From positions 62,001 to 126,000 of the IMG/VR virus record IMGVR_UViG_3300042305_001773: a stretch of 64,000 nt of DNA. One strand, given 5' to 3'. The notes under the pieces were generated by a model, which ran no database searches, was not told the origin of the DNA, and was given only the letters and a program-made list of their open reading frames with translations. Each line of letters starts with the position of its first letter. Position 1 is the stretch's first letter. Shown here one piece after another: positions 57,476 to 64,000 of this stretch. The translations under genes and the position numbers were made by a program. This stretch comes from a virus.

Positions 57476-58598
57476 CGTTGGGTTCTCCCGTCATGTATTT
57501 TGAAAACTGTACATCAAGCTCTTTGTTTGCGTCGTCGGCTGCGAGTAGTGCCGCGGCCAACTTGTATGCGTCTGTCCCGTCACCCAGCAAGTCGCCGAGC
57601 GCGGACAGCAAATCGTTCTTGGCGCCGTCTCTGGTGCCCGTGCGTTTATCGGCGTCGTACTTGTTGGTCAACGCCTCACAGAACACATGCGCTGCGTCGC
57701 CAACTGCCGTGACCAGCCGGATATAAGCGTCAGGCAGCCGCTTGTCGAACTTCATGCGCACAATTGGCTTCATAATCTCTGGCGGATACCCAGCCTGAGT
57801 CGCCTCGGAGCGCGCGTCATTGATATCTCTGATCAACCATTCGGCGCACAGGTTATCTAGCAGCGCCTGATCTTCAACGCGATAGTCGAGGAACCGGCGT
57901 GTCTTGAGCGGCACAGGACGGAACTCAAAGTTCCCTTTCTCGTCGCCATAGATAACAAAAAAGAACTTCGCCGCCTCTTCACCGCAGTCCTGCATACAGA
58001 TTGAGCCCGGCGATAGCATCTGAATGGGCTGGCCCTGCGCGTTTGTGGCTGTCACTGTTTTGGTTACGTGAAAGTCGCCGGCCAGTACGGTTCGCACATG
58101 GTGCACGTCAAACAGGTCGCACTCAGTGCGGCCGACGTTGCCCATGAAATCTTTCCAAACCTGATGCACGATCAAGATATCAGTATCTTCCGGCACTTCT
58201 TTGAACGCCGTCTGGATCTCGCCGCGCGGCAGCCAGTCGAGGCCGTAAACGCGCACGCCGTTGATCGGCACAGTCTGCTTATGAATATGCCGCGACCATT
58301 TGTGCACGCTCAGCCACGGCGCGTTGCGGTCGTACTCGTGGTTGCCCTGAATATAGTGCACGTCAAGGTTAGCAGCCTGCATCCGGCTCAAACCGTTACA
58401 CAGCTGCGCGATCGGGCGGGCTGAGTTGCTTTTCTTCTCAAGCACGTCGCCGCCCAGAATTAACTGCAGGCCGTGGTTAATGCAGTAGTCAATAATTTGA
58501 TTGAAGCTGTAATACGCGTCGCCGTAGATGCCGGGACGCGTTGACCACGCACCGTCTTCAAGGTGCAGGTCGGCGGTAAACACAAAAAGGGGTCTCAC
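57417..58598 (-). CDS. SbcD/gp47-type nuclease subunit
   Basis: This is the Mre11-like nuclease partner of the SbcC protein. The 393-residue product starts at a GTG with AGGAG upstream. The five phosphoesterase motifs are present: TADLHL (D10, H12), LGGDVL (D51), GNHEYD (N86, H87), IVHQVW (H144) and AGDFHV (D174, H176). After the nuclease domain comes a capping domain and a helical tail that should bind the base of the SbcC coiled coil. All catalytic residues are intact, so an active nuclease is expected. Confidence 0.92.
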   Translation of the reverse strand: MRPLFVFTADLHLEDGAWSTRPGIYGDAYYSFNQIIDYCINHGLQLILGGDVLEKKSNSARPIAQLCNGLSRMQAANLDVHYIQGNHEYDRNAPWLSVHKWSRHIHKQTVPINGVRVYGLDWLPRGEIQTAFKEVPEDTDILIVHQVWKDFMGNVGRTECDLFDVHHVRTVLAGDFHVTKTVTATNAQGQPIQMLSPGSICMQDCGEEAAKFFFVIYGDEKGNFEFRPVPLKTRRFLDYRVEDQALLDNLCAEWLIRDINDARSEATQAGYPPEIMKPIVRMKFDKRLPDAYIRLVTAVGDAAHVFCEALTNKYDADKRTGTRDGAKNDLLSALGDLLGDGTDAYKLAAALLAADDANKELDVQFSKYMTGEPNDAALETGSEELGTPPLSSV

Positions 58599-58607
58599 GC
58601 ACCGCTC

Positions 58608-59228
58608 CTAGTCTTCGTCGTCCTCGTCTTCATAATCAACGCCATCGTCATCTTCAAAATACTCTTCTTCGTCGTATTGCTTGCTGTTGTTTTTGGCGCC
58701 GTACGGCAATTGCCAGTACGGGTTAACCGGCACATCAGACATGCCCGGACCATAGTCAAACGGCTTGAACAGTTTCATCAGCGTTGCCATGTATGCGCCG
58801 ATGATTTTGGGTAGTTTATTTACGTCAATAGACTGGATGGTGTGTGCCATCTCTTTCCACGACTCGGGCTCACCACTAAACCAACCGTCGTCTTTCTTTT
58901 TGCCTTTGGGCGTCGTGGTAACCACTTTGAAAAACGAAAGTGTGAACAGCTCGGCCAAATCTTCCATCGTTGGCTCGGGCTGACTGAACGCCTTGTGCTT
59001 CAGTCTGTGCTTTTGCTGCAGCGCCAACAACTCGCCGTCAAAATCTGCCTGCAACTGCTGCAAGTCTTTGGCTAGCCGGGCGGCAATCACGATCTCTTTG
59101 ACGCCCAGATGCGTCGGGTTCATCAGATCGAGAACCGACCACAGCAGATGGTAGTCGCGCTTCATCGCCGCGACATACGTCCGAATAAAATGCTGTTCTG
59201 TTTTAGATATGTTATTCGGATTGAACAT
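58608..59228 (-). CDS. Hypothetical protein with acidic tail
   Basis: The 206-residue protein has a helical first half (ISKTEQHFIRTYVAAMKRDY, RLAKDLQQLQADFDGELLAL), a middle part with DVNKLPKIIGAYMATLMKLF, and a strongly acidic C-terminus (YDEEEYFEDDDGVDYEDE). Acidic tails of this kind often compete with DNA for basic partners. No family is recognised. It starts the run of replication genes before sbcD and is 10 nt from it. Confidence 0.6.
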   Translation of the reverse strand: MFNPNNISKTEQHFIRTYVAAMKRDYHLLWSVLDLMNPTHLGVKEIVIAARLAKDLQQLQADFDGELLALQQKHRLKHKAFSQPEPTMEDLAELFTLSFFKVVTTTPKGKKKDDGWFSGEPESWKEMAHTIQSIDVNKLPKIIGAYMATLMKLFKPFDYGPGMSDVPVNPYWQLPYGAKNNSKQYDEEEYFEDDDGVDYEDEDDED

Positions 59229-59259
59229 GCGGCAGCCTTGATTACACGCACGTAATTAA

Positions 59260-59496
59260 TTAGTCGCTTTCGGGCGGCGGCTCGTCTGTCACTCTCGCAA
59301 TAATACCATCTCGCTCAAGATCCTGCAGCAGCGGTTCAATTCGTCGTATGTATCCGCACAACATACTCATCCAGTTCACTAGCTCTTCCGGTGTACGCTG
59401 TAAAAACTTTTCTTTAAGCTCTTCTTCGGTGAGGTATTCGACCTCGATGTTCTCAAATTTATCGCCGCGCTTAGCGCGCAAATAAGCGCCGGTCAT
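59260..59496 (-). CDS. Small hypothetical protein
   Basis: The ATG at 59496 has GGAGG 7 nt upstream and overlaps the previous stop (ATGA). The 78-residue product is helical and acidic (VEYLTEEELKEKFLQRTPEE, then VNWMSMLCGYIRRIEPLLQD). No family is recognised. The upstream TTG in frame is an unlikely start. Confidence 0.6.
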   Translation of the reverse strand: MTGAYLRAKRGDKFENIEVEYLTEEELKEKFLQRTPEELVNWMSMLCGYIRRIEPLLQDLERDGIIARVTDEPPPESD

Positions 59497-59726
59497 TCGC
59501 AAGCCTCCGTAGAAACACAGCCATCAAGGTGAAACACCGCCTTAAAAGTATCAAAAGCTTTTTCAACACGCATCCGCGTCATTACAGAAACGCCAATTAG
59601 CGCGTTTGCAATTTCATCAATATCGACATCTTCTTTTTCCAGTATGCGCTCTACCAGCAGGTCGAGATCGTCTGCTGTGTTGTAAATGTTTGTGATATCC
59701 GTCTCTAGTTGAAAACGATCAGCCAT
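59493..59726 (-). CDS. Conserved small phage protein
   Basis: The 77-residue acidic helical protein begins MADRFQLETDITNIYNTADD and continues LDLLVERILEKEDVDIDEIA, then NALIGVSVMTRMRVEKAFDT. This pattern, with an RFxLE start and a middle DELANALIG, is one I know from many large phages, where the function is unknown. AGGAG precedes the ATG. It follows the tRNA-Met gene. Confidence 0.65.
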   Translation of the reverse strand: MADRFQLETDITNIYNTADDLDLLVERILEKEDVDIDEIANALIGVSVMTRMRVEKAFDTFKAVFHLDGCVSTEACE

Positions 59727-59778
59727 TTTTAGCTCCTAGTAAAAAAAACAATAAGTAGCTCAGCCGTCAGCCTCCGAT

Positions 59779-59854
59779 TAGCCGGGGTGAGATTTGAACT
59801 CACGGTCTCTAGCTTATGAGGCTAGCGAGGACGACCTAACTCCTCTACCCGGCG
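59779..59854 (-). tRNA. tRNA-Met, anticodon CAT, initiator-like
   Basis: The minus strand gives a 76-nt cloverleaf with anticodon loop CTCATAA. Stems: acceptor CGCCGGG/CCCGGCT, with an unpaired C1-U72; D stem GAGG/CCTC with A11-U24; anticodon stem CTAGC/GCTAG; T arm GTGAG-TTCAAAT-CTCAC. The unpaired first position and A11-U24 are hallmarks of bacterial initiator tRNAs. The three G-C pairs of the initiator anticodon stem are absent, so it is a mosaic of initiator and elongator features. A tRNA-Ile with modified CAT is a further option. No CCA is encoded. Confidence 0.9.
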
Positions 59855-59865
59855 ATAAATGTGTT

Positions 59866-61440
59866 TTAAACGTCGCCGCCAACAACGCCGCCAAACTGCG
59901 TAATAATAGCGTGTGCGTCATCAACCGAAATATCAAAAAACTCGTTGTCTTGCCGTTTATCGGCATACTCTCTGTGTAAACGTGTTTCGAGCGCTACGCA
60001 GTCGCCCGTAACGATATACCCAACTAGTTTTAATCCACCCGGCACAAAAGTCTGACTTTCGCGTTGTCGCGCTTCTACAGCGCGCCGTGTGCGCCCAATT
60101 TTAATGTAACCGCGCGTCGGCTCCTGCAAAAAGTAGACGTGCTCGTCCGTTTTTACGGGCGCTGATTCGTTCAGCGTCTCCTCGCCTAAAAACCCGGTCG
60201 GCACACGCGACAGATGTTTCGGTACAACAACGGCGCCCGCGCGCAGAATAAGCTTTGGCTCTTTTCTGCCGACGCCGGTCCAGTACAGCGCCATGTGCGG
60301 ATTTCTCCAATGCGGCGAGACAAGGCTTTGCGCGTTTAACTTCTTGCCAATAGAAAATCCGCGCCCCTGAATGTTTGCCGCTTTATCCTCCAGCCACTTC
60401 TTTGCCGCCTCGTCAGTTTCACGGTCGTAACGTTCCTGATGCTTTGCCAGCACAATCGGCGTGATCAGGTCGCTACCGCAGTGCAACATCGAGGCGAACG
60501 ACGCGAGTTTGAAAACAAACTGATTGACCTCTAGTGATTGGTACCCCATGTACAGCGGCAGCCGCTGCCCGCGGCAATCGTCTGCTGCGTGCTGATGTTT
60601 AATCGTCTCTTCAATTGTTTTCAAACGAACGACTGAGTTCTGTGACACAGGAAACATGTTCGGACCGCGCGTAAACTGATACGAATCGCCCACAGCAAGC
60701 TGCAAATCATCGGGCGCCTGCATCGCCTGATATCTAGTGGCTTCTAGCTGAAACGCCACAATGCTTTCGTGATCGTTGCCGGCAGCAAAGCTCGGTTCGT
60801 ATGGGCGGTCGTTTGATTCAGGAATGTCTTCGTACACACCGCCGAGCAAATAAACCTCGTGGTGATGATGCTCGCCCGGAAGCGGCTTGGTGTACTCGAC
60901 AAGCGCGCTGCCAATTACGCCAGCAAAAACGTCGACGTTTTTGTTAGTAAAATATTGCGTGTTCTCCGGCACAACGTGCGGCTGCCCCACCGTAATCAGA
61001 ACAGATTTGATTCCATACGGTTCGTGCCCCTCGGCAAATCGGAACAGCATTGTGCGCTGCGGGAAGTTCAAAAACGCCGCAGACACGTCGAGCTTTGTAT
61101 TACGAATCAGCTGCTCGACAATCGGGTAAACGTTATAGAACGGACGCTCCGTGTTGTACCACTCGTACTCGGATAGAACGCTGATGTGCGTCCGAACAAT
61201 ATCGCCAACAACTTTGTCTGTCCACTCGCCGGGAACGACGTTGCGGTCAAAAGGTTGCGTCGCCATCTGCTGTAAAAATTCTACATTCGACTGCTTCTTA
61301 AGCGCCTGCAACGCGCGGTCAACCGCGTTTAAATAAGCGTCACGCGATAAGCCAATTATTTCAGACTCGCCAGCTGCTAGTTGATGTTCAAAGTCAGTTA
61401 TTGATCGTTGTTTTGCATTTACAAAATCGTGAAAACGCAT
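59866..61440 (-). CDS. Protein with C-terminal T5orf172/GIY-YIG-type domain
   Basis: The 524-residue protein ends (about residues 425-515) with VYFLQEPTRGYIKIGRTRRA, VEARQRESQTFVPGG, ALETRLHREYADKR and EFFDISVDD. This is the order of residues in the T5orf172/MUG113 branch of the GIY-YIG superfamily, found in homing-type and other DNA-acting proteins. The first 400 residues are unrelated to any family I know, though VSPHWRNPHMALYW is distinctive. AAAGGA precedes the ATG. The gene lies between two tRNA genes, a common place for mobile nuclease genes. The domain could act as nuclease or as DNA binder. Confidence 0.72.
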   Translation of the reverse strand: MRFHDFVNAKQRSITDFEHQLAAGESEIIGLSRDAYLNAVDRALQALKKQSNVEFLQQMATQPFDRNVVPGEWTDKVVGDIVRTHISVLSEYEWYNTERPFYNVYPIVEQLIRNTKLDVSAAFLNFPQRTMLFRFAEGHEPYGIKSVLITVGQPHVVPENTQYFTNKNVDVFAGVIGSALVEYTKPLPGEHHHHEVYLLGGVYEDIPESNDRPYEPSFAAGNDHESIVAFQLEATRYQAMQAPDDLQLAVGDSYQFTRGPNMFPVSQNSVVRLKTIEETIKHQHAADDCRGQRLPLYMGYQSLEVNQFVFKLASFASMLHCGSDLITPIVLAKHQERYDRETDEAAKKWLEDKAANIQGRGFSIGKKLNAQSLVSPHWRNPHMALYWTGVGRKEPKLILRAGAVVVPKHLSRVPTGFLGEETLNESAPVKTDEHVYFLQEPTRGYIKIGRTRRAVEARQRESQTFVPGGLKLVGYIVTGDCVALETRLHREYADKRQDNEFFDISVDDAHAIITQFGGVVGGDV

Positions 61441-61476
61441 ACGTGCGTCCTTTGTGTTTGACTTACCAAACTACAG

Positions 61477-61547
61477 ATGCCCGACTAGGATTCGAACCTA
61501 GACAAAGGGAACCAAAATCCCTTGTGCTACCGTTACACCATCGGGCA
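61477..61547 (-). tRNA. tRNA-Gln, anticodon TTG
   Basis: The minus strand folds into a 71-nt cloverleaf: acceptor TGCCCGA/TCGGGCA, D stem GTGT/GCAC, anticodon stem AGGGA/TCCCT with loop TTTTGGT (anticodon TTG), and T arm CTAGG-TTCGAAT-CCTAG. The U1-A72 weak first pair fits glutamine tRNAs. The discriminator is U rather than the usual G. No CCA is encoded. It lies 36 nt before the gene at 59866-61440. Confidence 0.93.
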
Positions 61548-61718
61548 ACCGCGCGTTGATTCCATTCATTTACGCTCTTCTGACGCCCACCTCGGATACC
61601 GTCATGTTAAGCGTCGTCAGCTCGTGGTTATAACCCACTCACGGTTTGGGTGCCGGGCCGTCGATGATTGCAACGGCTTTGTGGCGGAAACGGGACGCCG
61701 GCTCGCCCTCCCGTGTAT

Positions 61719-61997
61719 TTATTCTTCTCCTGCCGCTACGTCGTTGAAGCTGACAAACTCGCCGCCATCGTCGTCAAACAGTACGCCCGGATCTCCGCCG
61801 TCTCCTGCCGCTTCCGCTGCGCGCTGAGCGTACTTTTTCAACAGTTTGTAGATTGCTGACCCGTGTTGATCGCCAAACTTGATGCACAGCAACGCCTCCA
61901 CGGTCAGATACTCTTCATAGCCTTCTTCGACGTTGTCCTCTTCGTACGGGTTCTCGTCGTCGATAAACCCGCCGAAGTCAAAATTTTCGTTGTACAT
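61719..61997 (-). CDS. Small acidic hypothetical protein
   Basis: The 92-residue protein has an acidic, aromatic N-terminus (MYNENFDFGGFIDDENPYEE), a short helical core (EALLCIKFGDQHGSAIYKLL, then KKYAQRAAEAA) and an acidic tail. No family is recognised. It lies 9 nt after the gene at 62007-63152. A 171-nt gap follows, up to tRNA-Gln, in which I see no gene; the gap probably carries the start or processing signals of the tRNA. Confidence 0.55.
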   Translation of the reverse strand: MYNENFDFGGFIDDENPYEEDNVEEGYEEYLTVEALLCIKFGDQHGSAIYKLLKKYAQRAAEAAGDGGDPGVLFDDDGGEFVSFNDVAAGEE

Positions 61998-62006
61998 GGT
62001 GTTGCC

Positions 62007-63152
62007 TTAATAAATAACGGTCAATGAAACGGCGCAATCGGTGAGCGGGAACAAATACACACCGCGCGCAGAGAATTGCCTTGGGCGCTCCAACCGCATA
62101 ACAACGCGACCAGAGTGCAAAAGTGTCGCTACAACATAGGGCCCGGTTGACGAAACCGAAGCGTCGAGCGAGATAACATAATCTGTACCGGGAACAGGCA
62201 CCTGCACAGACGCTCCGTGCGGGCCGGAGGCGCCAGTGATTCCCAGCCTAGCGGCTTCTTTGCCGCCGTCAATAACGCGCTCAAGTGACGCCACATCTTC
62301 GCGCGGCACAAATGCCCAGTGTACGGGCTTTGTAAACTCTCCAAGATACCCAGCACGCTCAATCTGTTTGCGCTGCTCTTCGCTGATGATTGCCGCAATC
62401 TCAAGATGCCGCGCGGCGATGTTTACGTACGCCAACAGCGCCGGCGAAATAGACGCGTAGTCTTCAGCCGTGTTGGTGCCGGTTATTACCGGCGACGAGC
62501 GCGGCCGAACAGGAAAGAACTCGCCAGTCTCCAAAAAGACAAAATGTGTGTTGGTGCCGTTGTCGAACGAGATGCCACGATACGCCGGGCCTAGCTCGCC
62601 ACTGGGCAGCTTGTCACGAAAGTTGACAAGGCTAGCCGACAACGCAGATGCCATTGTGTCGGTGAACTGGGCCGGAGCGAACACCCGAGACAGCATGCGC
62701 TCGTTGTAAATCTCAGGCGCAACCGGGTGCACAATTAGCGGATTTTTTGGAGACTCCGCGACCTCTGCGATTACGGCATCAAAGATATCTTGAGCCGGCA
62801 CGTCCGCATCAGCTAGCCCGTTCTCGATCAGATCGGCGAACAGAACGAGCGCCGCGCTAACAATTGCCGGCGCCGTTTGATCCGTGGCGCCGTATTGTTT
62901 TGCGACTGTGATACCGCGCGAAAGCGCCGCCTGCGTAATTGAAAAAGGTACTGCGCCCCAGTTGATGTTGCCCGAAACTTGAGCAAGCTGCCAAAGCGCT
63001 TTAAAGAACGCCGGATCTTTCTTCGGCGTGCAGGACTGGCGAAACAATTCGAGCGTGCAGGCCAGTAGCCGCAACTGCCCAAGGTCGTCAGTTGTGCGAA
63101 ATTTACTTAGAAACTCCCGAACATGAACTGATGGTTTTGGTGATTTGTCCAC
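62007..63152 (-). CDS. Hypothetical protein of 381 residues
   Basis: The start is a GTG at 63152 with GGAG 6 nt upstream; a GTG at 63167 is the alternative. The protein is not recognised. The first 150 residues are helical, with ALWQLAQVSGNINWGAVPF and TQAALSRGITVAKQYGATDQ. The rest is mixed, with GISFDNGTNTHFVFLETGEF and a strand-rich C-terminal domain ending VYLFPLTDCAVSLTVIY. It overlaps the deoxyhypusine-synthase-like gene by 50 nt, so the two are coupled and may work together. Confidence 0.6.
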   Translation of the reverse strand: MDKSPKPSVHVREFLSKFRTTDDLGQLRLLACTLELFRQSCTPKKDPAFFKALWQLAQVSGNINWGAVPFSITQAALSRGITVAKQYGATDQTAPAIVSAALVLFADLIENGLADADVPAQDIFDAVIAEVAESPKNPLIVHPVAPEIYNERMLSRVFAPAQFTDTMASALSASLVNFRDKLPSGELGPAYRGISFDNGTNTHFVFLETGEFFPVRPRSSPVITGTNTAEDYASISPALLAYVNIAARHLEIAAIISEEQRKQIERAGYLGEFTKPVHWAFVPREDVASLERVIDGGKEAARLGITGASGPHGASVQVPVPGTDYVISLDASVSSTGPYVVATLLHSGRVVMRLERPRQFSARGVYLFPLTDCAVSLTVIY

Positions 63153-64000
63153 TGAATACTCCGTCACAAGCGTTTAAAAGTGTCATCACGTTCGCTTTAA
63201 AAGTGCCTAAAATGTTGTGCGCTGTGCCGTTATGGCTATCCACATATGACGCAAAAGAAGGTTGAACGTGACTGTCGATAAGGACAGCGTGAAAATTCGG
63301 GGCGCGCTCGCTGTCGGAAAGCGCGCACCGAGCCTGAAGAAACAACTGCAGGCCGCGCATAGCGTCGCCGATAAACAACACTACGCCACATTGTGTCTGA
63401 CATAGCTGACGTACCTGCTCCGCAAACACGAGAAAGTCTACGTACGTCGCAGCACCAAACGCGGCGCCGATCTCTGCTCCCGGACCATCAGGATAGATGT
63501 GCCCAGCCATCTCGCCCAACTCGACGTGCACGGTGGCGGGAACACCCAGCGTGTAAGCAGAGTGCAGCAAGCTGCGCTCCGTTGTCGCCCGCGGAGAATA
63601 CGCCCAGCGCCCGACAGCCTCGCCGTAACCAAGACCCTGATTGGCGGCTAGCCGCGCAACGTAGTTCAAGTCGTGCGTCATGCCGCGCTCTGCCAAGCGT
63701 ACATCGGCCACCAGCCCAGCGCCGGTGGTGGCAACAGCCGTGACATACTTCTTGCGCAGCAGCTCAACTGCGGCGATACCCGCGCCAGAATGAATCGCCG
63801 GCGCCGAAATAAATAACATTACCGGCTGGTCTTCAACGCGAGCTGTGTGAATCAGGCTTGCGGCGTTGACGTGAACTTCTTTGATTAAACACAGCGCATC
63901 GGCAATCTCTGGTGGCATGGCGTCACACGGCGGTGTCGCCGCTCGAAGGGTGTCGAAAACAGGGAACGCGCTGTTTAAGCGTTGAGGTAATACAAGCGCG
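63103..64000 (-). CDS. Deoxyhypusine-synthase-like protein (5' end outside window)
   Basis: The frame stays open to the window edge, so the gene starts beyond it; the ATG at 63918 has no Shine-Dalgarno. The product resembles the bacterial deoxyhypusine-synthase-like family. In that family an NGAGxIHD-type motif is followed by a GxTSEDV segment, an FGxAxET helix, VPVTVHVAxGTD, an HP..DGAAxG loop and a GSAVxxPEVFLKA helix. Here the same order appears as TTGAGLVADVRLAERG, LGYGEAVGRWA, VPATVHVELGE, HIYPDGPGAEIGAAFG and FIGDAMRGLQLFLQA. Several family residues are changed, so the reaction is uncertain. A Rossmann-like NAD-binding fold is expected. The gene is coupled to the unknown gene at 62007-63152. 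Confidence 0.6.
   Translation of the reverse strand, partial: ALVLPQRLNSAFPVFDTLRAATPPCDAMPPEIADALCLIKEVHVNAASLIHTARVEDQPVMLFISAPAIHSGAGIAAVELLRKKYVTAVATTGAGLVADVRLAERGMTHDLNYVARLAANQGLGYGEAVGRWAYSPRATTERSLLHSAYTLGVPATVHVELGEMAGHIYPDGPGAEIGAAFGAATYVDFLVFAEQVRQLCQTQCGVVLFIGDAMRGLQLFLQARCALSDSERAPNFHAVLIDSHVQPSFASYVDSHNGTAHNILGTFKANVMTLLNACDGVFSGQITKTISSCSGVSK

Noticed and set aside
61590-61650. tRNA-like hairpin with a GTTATAA loop in the gap before tRNA-Gln
   Set aside because: Only a 4-bp stem resembling an anticodon arm could be formed. No D arm, T arm or acceptor pairing exists on either strand.

Overview
The window is a contiguous piece of a tailed double-stranded DNA bacteriophage genome. 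It carries a portal protein, very large fibre-like proteins, and a full phage replication and recombination set: family A DNA polymerase, DnaG-type primase, DnaB-type helicase, SF2 helicase, RecA, SbcC/SbcD nuclease and a RuvC-like nuclease. It also carries three tRNA genes and many small genes packed with 1-4 nt overlaps. Every gene I can support lies on the minus strand, so transcription runs from high to low coordinates. No terminase, major capsid or tape-measure gene is seen, so the phage genome is clearly larger than 64 kb. Shine-Dalgarno sites (AGGAG, GGAG, AAAGGA) and three sigma-70-like promoters point to a bacterial host, but nothing here identifies that host.

Layout, read in the direction of transcription. 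(1) 64000-61700: a deoxyhypusine-synthase-like protein cut by the window edge and two unknown genes. (2) 61547-59700: tRNA-Gln, a protein with a T5orf172/GIY-YIG-type C-terminus, and an initiator-like tRNA-Met. (3) 59726-42814: replication and recombination genes (SbcD, SbcC, SF2 helicase, DnaB, primase, UDG-exonuclease-PolA fusion), then a promoter, a possible ssDNA-binding protein and RecA. (4) 42814-31323: mostly unknown genes, including three tandem paralogues with a GGPxDG motif, a DUF1016-like gene, a GT-A glycosyltransferase and a RuvC-like nuclease, ending at a strong terminator at 31294-31337. (5) 31277-24429: portal gene, GT-B glycosyltransferase, a SpoT/MESH1-like HD protein with altered active-site residues, and thymidylate kinase. 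(6) 24416-6062: an 18-kb fibre or adhesin locus. Its order is collagen-like protein, arylsulfotransferase-fold fibre, a 2,981-residue LamG-array protein, a second arylsulfotransferase-fold fibre, a single-gene promoter-terminator unit, two small membrane proteins, and a second collagen-like protein. (7) 5985-109: small structural-type proteins, thymidine kinase, small membrane proteins, a second GT-B glycosyltransferase, and tRNA-Lys at the end.

How the genes work together. Thymidine kinase and thymidylate kinase feed dTTP to the polymerase module. Primase, DnaB, polymerase, RecA, SbcCD, the SF2 helicase and the RuvC-like nuclease form a recombination-dependent replication set of the T4/SPO1 kind. 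The fibre locus gives the particle an unusually rich set of carbohydrate-binding-type domains. The glycosyltransferases could decorate these fibres, the DNA or the host surface; the sequence does not say which. The most unusual points are the mirror-ordered fibre locus with two arylsulfotransferase-type propellers, the deoxyhypusine-synthase-like gene, the HD protein lacking the ED pair, the UDG-polymerase fusion with a changed motif C, and the mosaic initiator-like tRNA. All family assignments were made by eye, without any database search.
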